Below, one piece after another: positions 24,301 to 36,700 of a stretch of 64,000 nt of DNA. A model generated the notes under the pieces. It was not told where the DNA came from. It searched no databases and worked only from the letters and a program-made list of their open reading frames with translations. The stretch comes from Ligula intestinalis. Taxonomy: Eukaryota; Platyhelminthes; Cestoda; Diphyllobothriidea; Diphyllobothriidae. Within the stretch, counting starts at the first letter, position 1, and every line of letters starts with the position of its first letter. The stretch is taken from assembly GCA_036362985.1 (NCBI GenBank), contig JAYGXS010000008.1, positions 18,739,746 to 18,803,745 on the forward strand, written 5' to 3'. Position numbers and translations under genes: made by a program.

Positions 24301-27300
24301 ATTTATCACCTCTGGTTCCTTAACCTGAAACTGAAAAATGCAGAAACACGAAATTTTCTTGGCATGAACACATGTATGAATGGGACGCCAGTAGTTCAGC
24401 ATCAACAGGCCGAAACAGGCTGAAACTGGCATATTGCTGCACACATCGTTCAGATGATTAAAGTTCACACCTGAAGGGAATTGAGCTGTCTGCCGGGATC
24501 AGTGTTTGGCAAAATGGGAAATGGATGGAATGCGTAGACCCGGTGGTTTCGATCCGTAGACTGTGTAGCAACTTCAAATGTGTGAATTATGGACTTTGTA
24601 GCCTTGCAGCCAATTCGCACATTGACTACCTTATGCTTTAAGACGTCCAGTTCCAGATATTTAGGCCGCCGTCTGTATTGAAGAGTTGTGGCGGATAAAA
24701 CGAAATCCAATGGCTATTCAGGACCGGCCAAGTATACCTCCATTCCAGGTTAACATTACTGAAATCATCGACCAAGTTCACTGGATGACAAATCACTCAT
24801 TGCAAAATTTACTAATTGGGTCATTTGCCGTTGTATTTAATCAGCTGTTGAAAAAGGAGATCTGGAGATGAATTCTTATTGTTAAACGTTTTCTCAAATA
24901 ACCTTCTCCGTCAAAATCGGAAAGTATCGTTTCAGTCAGTTTATAGTTAAGTGCACGGAACTAATTCCCTTTACATCGGGGATTTCAAACATTTTTCAGC
25001 TCCTGTAAGGGAGAAGGATTGCTATAAATGCATTGTGTTCAATACTTCCTAGCAATTGTATCGTCATGCTGCTCTTTTCCTTCCTCTGTCTCTCTCTATC
25101 ACCGAAATATTAGTGCTTATTTTATGCTCCGATACAGAATGCCAATTCATAATTTTTTATGAATACAGTTGTCTCATTTATTTCTACCAGTATGTATCTG
25201 TACACTTCGAACAGAAATAATGGTGAATATTGCCCTGCTGGTAACTAAACACCCAGAATTCTGTTGTAAGGAACTTGTGGTAGTAGAGGCTATATGGATT
25301 GACCAATACGGTGACGCAGGATAGAAAATAAGAGAACCATATCCTAAAAACAGGAAAAAGCATATAAAGTTATTATAAACGATACAATACAGCAACAAAA
25401 AATGCGATGGTTGAAAAATTAAACAGAAATAATAAATCAAGTAGTTTAAAAAATACACTGAGGAACTAAAATGAAAATAAATTACGATTAACACCAGTCG
25501 CGTTGTTCGGAATTCTGGGCTTTAATTTCTCGCTTGGGCCAAAAAAATAACCACTAAATAAGAGTAAATCCCTCATACTTATGCGTTGTAGGCACAGGCC
25601 ATGGTTTTCACTAAGTGCCAAAAGGCAACGCGTTGTAAATTATTAAATGACACAAGTTACACGATATTGTCGGTGCAAATGCCTGTTAACTGGCATAATA
25701 AACATATTATATACATTATATTATACCTAAATGCCCAGACACGTGTTTTGCCCAGTCTTTACTGGAAAGCCCACGATGAATGCTCGGGAGCCCTCTGTCA
25801 AGCCTAAAGTCAAACAGCTGTGTTATGCAGCGACAGAATATCAGCTAAACACGTTCCTGCGTTCTGATCTAGTACATCGGCTGGCATTATGGTGATGGCG
25901 TATCCTCTAAGGGTAAATATTTAGATATGGTTAAAGGTTAGTTCAACAATTATTCAATCGAAAGATTTTGGTTACTAAGTTGCCATGGAAGCAAATGCCG
26001 TTCACTTGTTTTCAACTCACTTGTAATATATTTTAGGCTGGAGAAGGACCCCATCATGGCATCCCTATTGTCACTGTGTACGTGCACTTCCTAGCAACGC
26101 GGGAAAATGTCGAATTTCGAAGACCTCCAGAAATACCCCAGTAAGTGATTAAGAAGACTTACCAGTCAAACTTCAAAGAAAATATATTGAACCAACTTTT
26201 TATTTTAATAGATGACCATAGGGTCATCTATCCTGTACGAAAACTGTAAAGGAATTAATTTTAGCTGGAAAATGCTATGTCGTTACAATATTCAAGAGCA
26301 CACTCGTTAAATAAGGGGTTGAAATCAGGCACAGTCGGGTGGGGAAGTGGGGGTACGGTAGCTGCACCAGATATATGTTATCATTTACAACTAATCCGCA
26401 CGCCAGTCCCTGGAACTGCACTATCATGTTGCAGAGCACATGGTGAGCAGCGTCGGCATCAACGAGCGAACTGTGCTTGGCTTTTCACATCAGATGAATG
26501 CCTTACAATGGAAAAGAATGGCATTGGATTACCACGATGAAATTATAATGAAACAGTTCACAGGTCACTGTAAAGCAACTATACCCTCTGGTTAAACGTT
26601 GGAATAGCTACCCCTCGGTAGGTCAGGTGACCTTTTACCTAATTACGAGGTACCCACCTAATTTTAGAGTTCTCTTGGCTTACTAGTTCAAGACAGGGTA
26701 ATTCGATAAGCAAGTTCCAGAAAGCAGTTGAAGAGTAGGCGATGCGATCGCTCAAACTAGGAGGCAAACGTATATAAAGTGATACGTGCAAAGATTAAAA
26801 TGTGATTGCGTCTTTACTTTTCACCACTGCTGCGTGCTCGGCCATTCGCGTCCGACTTAGTTGCCCTGTCTACAAATGCAATAGATCCAGTCAACAACTC
26901 TCACCGTCTTCTGCCGTGGAAGTTAGTCTTTTTGTCTCATAAAAGTTGATTGTGGCCTGTGCGCAACACTATCTCCCAGGTTGCAGCTCACTCGGCACCC
27001 GGTCATATTTTCAGGTCTTTCGAAGCCTAAATCTTCAAAAGAGTTAAAACTGCGAGAGCTGCGAGCTGTTTCCGTCATGGTTCTCATGCCCACAGTCAAT
27101 CAATAAACGCAACGACTTGCCATTGCCATACTCCGTATTGAGATATTATCTGAGCAGGAGACCCAGTAAGGTGAAAAGGTTCGGTCCCAACAACAGCTCC
27201 AACGACAGCAGCCATAATTGTCGCATATTTATTAAGCCCGCATCCAACACAGATGACAAAAGTGTAGCATTTCATTACTCAGAAGTGGACTGTCAAGCCA

Positions 27301-30300
27301 TTACTGCATCACGTATGACTCCCTAGCGGTGGTAAGAAGAACTGATAATGATAGTGCGCATGGCCACTATGAACTATTAATACTTCATAATCTGTGCATA
27401 TATTACACTATTATACGGTTAGGTCTGATGAGAGGTCCTCGACAGAATCCGAAACGTCGAGCAAATAAACTTCTTCTTCCAGTGATCACATTTTTTTTCT
27501 GAAGGGATTAAGTGTAACTGATTGTAGCTCTTACTGAAACAGCTGAAGGCGGTTGACATTTTGGTTGCCGTTTCTTAATTATCACCAAAAAACAAAAACG
27601 AAGATATGCCTACTGGTCCTAAATCTTCCAATGTATCTTTACTCCTTTTTGGATTCTTGTACTATACGCTTTGGATTGTGACCAGCCTTCGTTATTTATT
27701 TCTTCTTCAGGGAATCCTACCTGTGTTATTTCCACTGGATCAATGCCAACACCTTTGTGACGGGCTGGGTTAATCGAGAGTGGACCGAATCTTGGGTTGT
27801 TGTGGGAGATTGCGTATTGCAAACTATGCGTTCGGTAATAACAACAAATTATCCGTTTACATTCTCATCTAATGGCTGGTTGCATCTGTCTTCGACTGCT
27901 GGTTTCGACTGTCCATAGACTTGCATTCTGGTGTTAACACTTGCAGTGCATCCGACTGTCCTTTTCGCCTTACTTTCATTTCAGGTCTATTCTGAAAAAG
28001 TTCAATTTGGATGGTCTAACATGGTAGGCAAGTTTTCTCACTTACAGCTGCTACTGTTCGCCTCTGTTATCTTTAAGTTTCCTCCTTCTGAGAAGCAATG
28101 TTTTGTCTCCTTTGTTTTCTCAGCCGAACCAGGCTCTTAACATGCCAGTGATCGAGAACGGTGGACAGTCTCTACTTATCGTCTCTCCGAACTACTACAG
28201 CAAGCCGGTCTACCGCGGTATAGCTCGCGTGTTTTTGGTAAGAACTGACTACTTAAATAGCTGACTTTTAGTGTCTTACCCAGACTGTTTGCATGCCTAT
28301 GGTCCGGTAATCGAAACCAGCGAAAATAGTTCATTTTGCGGGTAAGAAGTGCGTTTTTTGATCATGATAGAGGGACAAGCGCATCCAATTGCGTCTTGCG
28401 GCTCAACCTCGAACCTTCATCCGCATTCACACAGCGACCCCCAAAGGTACTGAAAGGAAGATCGGTTATTTCTAGCAAGCGGCCATGGATGGTCTGTAAA
28501 CCGTCATCGATCAGCTTTTCCTAAACCTGCGTTTTGCCGCATCTGAGTATCCGACCTGCGGCCTTTGGTCGTCGAGGGTGAAATATTCGGCCTAATAAAA
28601 CGCAAAATCAGGTTGAGAAGAAGAAGATTCGATCGTTGGGACAGCACTTTTATTCACCCGAAATTTCGACATCCAACGACCAAAACGATAATTTCCCTTT
28701 GTGCGTCACTTACGTCCTGAACAAGATGCGGGCTGTAACCTGCTGAACTTGCATCACGTGTGGTGGACTTAGGCGTGATGATTGCTCAACCATCTGATTC
28801 CCTTTGTTGGCGTTAAACGTCGCAATGGCTTGTGCGCTCCCCAAGTGGCGACTTGCTTTGCCCAACTTGAGCCTCAATACCGAATGTGGATTGGCAAGTG
28901 GTTGCACTTGTTTATGGACTAGGGGGGAATGCCCATTCACGGAGAGCAGAAATAGGTTCAGTAATGGGTCATGTTAAAAGGTAAAAGGTCATGTGATACT
29001 CACAATTCAAGTTTTACGCGACATACATATCAACTATGGAGACAGATTGGCTTTCAACTTCTAAATTTCCACTTTTTCACAGGTGAGTTAGCATGCCAGG
29101 AATGGGAGTACCGAGTGCTGATATGCTGATGTGCGGCAAGACATATGAGCGAAACCTCGACGCATGGAACGGGAAGACTTTGCAGTCATTAGTTAAGAGT
29201 GGAGAGGGTGAACGACCTCATAAAGGATGCGATCCGCAAATTGCTGTATTATGATGTCAGCTTAAAAACATACGAAAAACCGGCAGCTGGGGAGAGCATT
29301 CGGAGGCTATGTTTCAAAATGACTGGGTGTTTTTAAAAAAGGCTGGAAAAAAACAACTGGATAACAGTAAAGAATAAGAGGCAGAATACAAGCATCTACA
29401 AAACGCCAGATTAGGGTTTTCGGTGTGTGATATGAACGCAAGCGGCGGATAAAGCATAAAAGTTTACAGATTTTATATATATGAAGAGAAAATGTAAGGT
29501 TGGATGCTAGTATAACACCAGGGTATCAGAAAGAGGATACTTCGGTGATCAGAATGTCGATAATTTCGGGACTGGGAGAGGGTCGCAATCGAAAAATACA
29601 CTGGACTGACTTTCGCTCGTTAAGTAGAAGGCCATTTGCTGACGACCATTTTGAGACATGGTCTAGGCCATCCTTCAGTATTTGGAGATGTGACTGACTT
29701 TTCAGGGGATGGCCAACAACCATATCACAAGCATATTCAACAAATAAGCATTAGTTTGTCGATCGTAGGTCGTCAGTGCGGAGAGAGAAGAGATGAGGGG
29801 AGAATATAGCCCCTTGAAGAACTCCACAGTTGTTGGGAAGGACCATGGATTTTCGCTTTCCGCAGTGAATGAATTGAGTGCGGGAATTGAAATAGTCCCC
29901 GAGCCAAGACACAGCCCAGCCGGGAGAGCCGCATGCAGAGGTTTTATTTAGAAGTAGATGGCGCGGGATCGTATAAAAGGCTGAGGAGTAGTCGAGAAAA
30001 GCACAGCCGTATGTATGGCATCCCTTATCTTACTCTCTTAGAGCAGAATGGGCTACCAGAGCAACAGAATCTAGTGTACTACGCCTAGCCTTATACGCAA
30101 ATTGCAAGGGATCGGAATAGTCCGAAGAAAAAGGCGTGATGATGTCTAAGGCGAGTCGTTCTGAAAGTTTCAATAGTGCAAAAGGAAGGCAATTGGACGA
30201 AAAGATTTTGGACAAGAAGAGTAGGGTTTTTTCGGGATTGTAGCGATTCTCACTGATCGCCACTCATCAGGAATCTTAGACTCCTTGAAGGACAAGTTGA

Positions 30301-33300
30301 TGAGGTGTGTCAATGCCAGTGCTAACTGAAAAAAAAGTAGGATTTTAGGATTTATGGTGAGATCCCATCTGGTCCTGCAGCTGATGAACCTCGAACCTTT
30401 TTAAGATGTTTCATCACTGTTTCCACAGACACAGGAACAGAGACACTTGGTAATCAGGAAATGACGTCTGTCGGAAGACGGGAGGCAGAAGGAGTGTGGA
30501 TTAAATTTGCATTTAAACGATCTAAGTTTAAGGCAGCATCTACATGTGCTAGTGTGTTGCAATGACCAGTAAGACGCTTAAGACTTTTCCAAATTTCATC
30601 CGAGGAGAGAGGAAAGAAAGATGTAGAAATAAAAAGCTGACTACCAAAAAAGTTATTCAGCCTGGAAATCTCAGGCTTTATGAGGACGTTCACATCTTTT
30701 AGTTTATCTCATAGACCTAGTTTGTAGAACAATTCGTTTTGGTTTCTCAAAGTTTTTAGATGGGGAGAAGAGATTCTGTCAGGTCTAACCATGACAGTGT
30801 CAAGAGGACAACATTTAGTAAATATTTCACTGAAAAAAGGTGTGAGAAAATTTGAGCACGACTCGACGTTCGAGTGTTCAAGAAGTGCAGGAAGTTTTGA
30901 GATATGTAGGTCTGGAGGAAAAATATATTGTGTGGGGACGTGTCGCGAACCTTAAGTTTCCGCTCAGATTTCGCTAACAGCTCTTTCTTAGAACCACAAT
31001 AGATGGTTGGCAGGCCCAATAAAACACTGTGATCTGAGTTTGACAACGGGGCTCTATTTTTAACAGCAAAAAGTTCAGGATAATTGGTCAAAATTTGATC
31101 AAGAGGGGCGTCAGCACGAGTGTTAAAAGAAACTAAGTCGTCAAAACCTAACAATGTGTGAGGGTGTAGATTCACACGGTTGAAGTCACCACATAAAGCA
31201 ATAACATATTCAAAGGACAGTTGGGCAAGTTTTAGGAAAGAAAATAAAAAAAACACCCTAAAGCGCTTTTGCAGGTAGAGGGGGAATGTCGATGCTGACA
31301 TAGATGATGCCTTTAGAATTTTGTCAAAATCGGGGTTTACAGACTACAGCAATGGCGTCCATTAAGCCATCCAAATAGGAAAATAGGGACATACAATTTG
31401 TGCACCATTGCTGGTTTACAAAGACTGCAATTCCATCACCTCTGCTGCTTGATAAGGATTTTCTGTCCGTATGAAAAGTATGAAATTCCGGCGGTGCAAT
31501 TAGTTGCGACTGAATATCACTATTGAGCCAAGTCCCTTGAAGAAAAATAGCGGCTCACTTACTATGTTCCTTTTTTAACATGAGTGCTGATAATTCAGCA
31601 CTTTCGTTAAAAATTTAGCAGTAATTTGTCGACAGTAAACCCGGAATGGACATGAGTCTCAATGGTTGACGCTTCATTACTTGAGCCATCCGGCTCTCTG
31701 CTTTGGTTTTTGTCTTCCTATTGTGGTCCTTCGCAAAGGTTTTGACGTTGGTGAATTGCAAATGCGGCAGATCGGACGCATTTGATAAATATTGAAGTTA
31801 TTGGACGTTGTAGGTAAAACAACTTGTTTTCGTGCATTCAAAAAGGTAGCAGTGTACTGTAGATATGACCCCATGATCATCTATGCAGACAAACAAAGCA
31901 GAGAAATACACAGAGTGGTATACCATAATAAACTCCCACGTGATTGGAGAGCAAAAAACTGCCGGCTCAAATTCGAAAAGCCCATTTGGGTATTATTGGT
32001 GTTGGATACCCATAACAGGGGTCATACTATATAAATAGGGGGTATGGTGCCATGCCTGGGCACAGGTTCACGCGGCGACAGCCACCTGCGTGTAAAACCT
32101 CCGTAAAGCTTACTAGAAATTTGGTAAAAGAGCTTTTTCTGATTGTGTTTTCCAACTTTCAGAATGGATCCAGGGTCGTGCATCCTCAGTATCCGCAATG
32201 GGTACATACTCCGGACTACGACGTGAAGGACATACTCTATTCTAACGGTGATGGGGAAGTTTTTTATCTTACTAGTGGACAGGATCCCAAGGAATTGCAT
32301 CTTTACGTGTGAGTCCCTTCCCTTCTCGCTTCAACCTCAAGGCATTGACCGTAAATATGTGGCTACTTTTTATTTTAAGTAGACATTTATCATTAAAAAT
32401 TATTTCTGTCACTTCAGGTCAGTAAACAGCACCTCAGGCATCTGCCTCACCTGTGATGATCCAGGGTGCAGCTACAGTAGCTCCAGGGTTTCCGACGACG
32501 GTCAGTTAGTTCTACAGGAATGCCTGGGCCTTGATGTTCCAACCACTGTGATCAAACGCATTCGACGCTCGACATCCTCTACTGAAGGTCCGTTCATAAA
32601 TGCTCCTTGGTAAACATCGTTTTAGCCAGCACGGTTTTATAATCCCTGCTATCGATACCTTGTATGGATGAGTAAATGCTTTGGCTGATGTTGAGCGGAC
32701 GCATACGTTGACTGGGTTTTTTAACCTGTACGTTTTGCCGTGACATTGGAATTCTGTCTCAGTATCCCGTAAAGACTAGTCTAGTTTATCTGTTGTGATA
32801 ATCCGAGGATTGAGAGTCGTGCTCAGGAGTTCCATTGCACTCCCACCCACATGGGATTCAATCCTACCGCCATTTTTTTTAAAAAAGGTTCCTGACATAA
32901 GGTTGTGTGTGGCACGCGTAGACGGGGTGTTTAGCGTTGTCAGCTTCTGTGTCCAAGCCCGCCTCTCGTCGTCTTGACTCTGTTTTGGCACCAGCTTCCG
33001 ATGAATTGGAGGGGGGAATGCGATAGATGCTGTGCATGTTACACAGCATTATAAACTACTAGATGCGCAAATGCAGCCTCTGCGTCCACTATGCTATAGG
33101 TCAAGCGGTAGACATCGTCGTCCGCGACTACGTCATCGCGACGTACCTACTCAGCCATTAGGTGAAGGTGCTTATGAAGATCAAAGTAGACACTGCGACC
33201 GTCGTCAAATATATAATACCTGACTACAAAGAAATTTAAGTAGATGTTTATCATATACCCAATTTCTAGGGATAGATATGTTTCTGTTTCGCATAAACTG

Positions 33301-33751
33301 AAAGGCAGGCATCCCGAAGAAATGTAATTTCAAGGAAAAGTGTCCTTGAGATATGCTCCTCTTCGTATTACTAGTTTCACTTAATGCTGAAATTGCGATC
33401 ATTAACCTCTGGTTTTCCTACAGGTCTTCCGCCGGTATACCTCGAAAACGTTGCCATCATATCAAACAATTCGTTGCTTAAGGAAGCGTATGCCAAACGT
33501 GCGATGCCTGTAACAAAGTTTGAGCAGGTGACCATTCGACGTGGAACGAAGGAGGAGCTTACTCTCGAAGTTAAATTCATGCATCCGCCAGAGCTAGTTG
33601 AGACTCATATCGTCACCTATCCCCTGCTTCTCGTCACGTAGGTCTTACAGCAATAATATTATTGTATTATATTAGTATTCTGTAATAGAAATACTATATT
33701 ATTTATTGTATTACTGAAATAGAGGTACCCCAAGATAGTTAATTATATAAA

Positions 33752-33782
<31 letters not shown>

Positions 33783-36700
33783 GGATATAAGCGAAGATGC
33801 TGACCCCAGGTATTGGAATGGAAGGATAAGGTAAGGCGATCTCTGGGGGAGAATGTTTATTCGTCTGAGCTTTCGCACTCATGCTCGAGCACATCATCGG
33901 AGATAGACATTTGGGTCAGGAACATGAGTTAAAATAGGGGCTTACTGCTAGCTGNNNNNNNNNNNNNNNNNNNNNNNNNNNNNNNNNNNNNNNNNNNNNN
34001 NNNNNNNNNNNNNNNNNNNNNNNNNNNNNNNNNNNNNNNNNNNNNNNNNNNNNNCAGATGGTAACCAAGAAATTCCTACTTGATTGGTACACTTACCTGT
34101 GTGCGACCTTGAAGTTCGTGATTGTCTCGATTGATGGTCGCGGAACTGGCAGTCGGGGAAAGCAGTTCGAAGCGGAAATCTTCAAGAACTTTGCCACAAT
34201 TGAAGTGCAAGATCAACTTGATGGTCTGAGGTGCGTATGTGTGTCTCCGCCCCGTTTCACTACAATAGGTTTTAAAAGCACTAAAAAGAAGCGTTGCTTA
34301 AATGTGCGAATGAACTAAAACATAATTTCGGATAGGGTATTCTGTTGATGCGCTGCGTCCTTAATCTTTTATCGCCTTAGAATATAGAGTTCGTAACCTA
34401 ACCGGTGCAAATTTATGAGCTGCGGGCAAACACCACTTTTTGCATACAAAAATCGCCCATCACACATCTTTTAAATTTATATTGTGTTAAAACTTATAGC
34501 AGAAGGCAGAAAAAGATGTTATATAGCATTGGATGTGCGGAAATCTTCGATTTCACACAAATCATGACCGTTTACCTTTTCTAGAACATCCTCTTCCAGG
34601 GAGAATGATAGGAAAATACTGCAAATGGATTGTCACTTCGTAAAAGGCTTTTTAAGCCTCAATGAAATTAAGAATATGAAAATAACAACATAATATCCAC
34701 AGTGAACCACACATGCCAGTTTCTGACTTAGGAAACCTCAAATATTATCGGCTTATAAAGTGCATGTGCTTATATGAAAACGCTGCTCATTGACCTTTTT
34801 ACATTTGCGTTTATAGGCAAATTGTCAACACGCATAAATACATAAACAAGACGAAACTCTGCAGTTTTGGATGGGTACGTCTTCGCACACTTATTCGCAT
34901 TTTCTAATGATTTAAGTTCTTGATTTATCTCTCGTTTCGAATTACAATCTGCACAAAAACTTTATTTTGCTGAATCAAGAAACAAGCTATTGCAATTTAA
35001 TGACAAGTGACATGTTTCGTCCAGTCTTGGTAAGGTTGAATACAAACTGCCGGTAGTCTAGTGTCTAGATACAATAATTTACGTGCATAAAACGTGCTGT
35101 TAACAACCAGAAATTTGACTAAGGCCATGCGCTTTTTTACGAGAACTCTCCAATGGGAAGTGCCTTTGCAATTTTAAACCGGCAACGACCAGGGATACCC
35201 TAGCCGGTGTCATCATCTATCGAGCGTCAATTCGTGAACTAACTGAGGCGCACATTGATGCATTTTCTCGTTCAGCAACTAAATCATGCTGAAATCTCAA
35301 GCCTCGCGTAGCCGCGTATTGCGCGATAGCGGGCTTGTAAAAGAAAACGATCAATAAATGGTTACTTCTGCATAATGCTGCCCTGTCAGTAGCATTTTGG
35401 GCTTATCGATTTTTCAGCGACGTGCGTCCCCTACACACGAATTGAGGTACATTTGTGTGTTTTTGATAACTCAATTCCATGAGGACGGCGACCAATTTGC
35501 AACTGCACTACCGATCTCCCATGACGTGTGGGGCCTAAGCGGTATTTGCACTCAGAAAAGTATAATCATCAGGCCCTGTTCAGTTTTTGAAAAGGGGAGA
35601 TACTAATGGAGGTCGTGCATTCTCTACAAAAAGTAATGATCAGAAACCCCGACGCAAAGTAAGGCCTGAGCCTGCATATGCGTCTGTCCGATAGGGTGAT
35701 GTAAACATCGTAGTACAGCCAATCAGTGGCCGCTTATTTGGCCGATTGTGTAACAGCAGTTTGTGGGCGTCTGTGATTGGCTGTCCCCAGCTCGACAACT
35801 TTGATCACATGATTTCTAGGGGGCTGTGAGCGTCAAAGGCGTAAGGCGCTACGTATGCACCTGTGTAAGAAATGATTATGCTAATGGAAATGATAAATTT
35901 GAACCGCAAAATAGAAACCGCAGGCAATAATTCCTAACCCTTACATAAAAAGCAGACATTTAACCTTTAATCTTGCTGTCAGCCTGTTTGCATGCTTCCT
36001 GTGTATTTGCTAGTCTTTCGGAGGCTTCACTGTTGCAAACCTGCTTGGACATCCGGAGAATTCCTTTCTCAACTGTGGGGTCGCGGTGGCTCCCGTAACG
36101 GACTTTAGATTATACGGTGGGCAAACCTTTATTTCTTCATCTGCCATTTATGTCTGTCTTTTACCCACAACTTTGCACTTCCAGTCAGTTGTTATAACCT
36201 CCTGCTTTTAAGAAAAGCACTTTTGGCAAGACACTATTATTAAAAGGGCATAGAAGTTCTAGCCAACTGAGCTATAAGGCACGCAGTTATCCTTGCGTAA
36301 TGCTAAACCATGCTGCTCTTGAGTGGCATGATGTAATTTGGTCTTTTCTATTTCAGTATTAAGTTTGTTTGGCAGATTTAGTTAATTTAGTTGACCCAAT
36401 TGTGAAAAACTTGCGGCATTTTGCGGAAATCGAACCCGCATAGGAGAGTGGCCTTTTTATACAAGCCAACGCTCTACCCACTTGAGCTACGAATGTCGCG
36501 CTTCACACCGTGAGTTTTCTGTTCCACTATGCATTGAGGTCAAAACCATACATGAGTAAATGTTTCAGCTCCAAACTTTTCAAAACTATTTGTATTAGTA
36601 CAAATGTTGGTATTGGCAATCGCCTCGGAGCCTACCAACGTTGGACTGTCATAGGACTTATTTGCATCTGTAAGTTGTCATGTGTAGCTCAAGTCCTAAG

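Noticed and set aside
29118..29160. CTGATGT ... GCGAAACC pattern
   Set aside because: The core reads CTGATGT and stem II does not pair.
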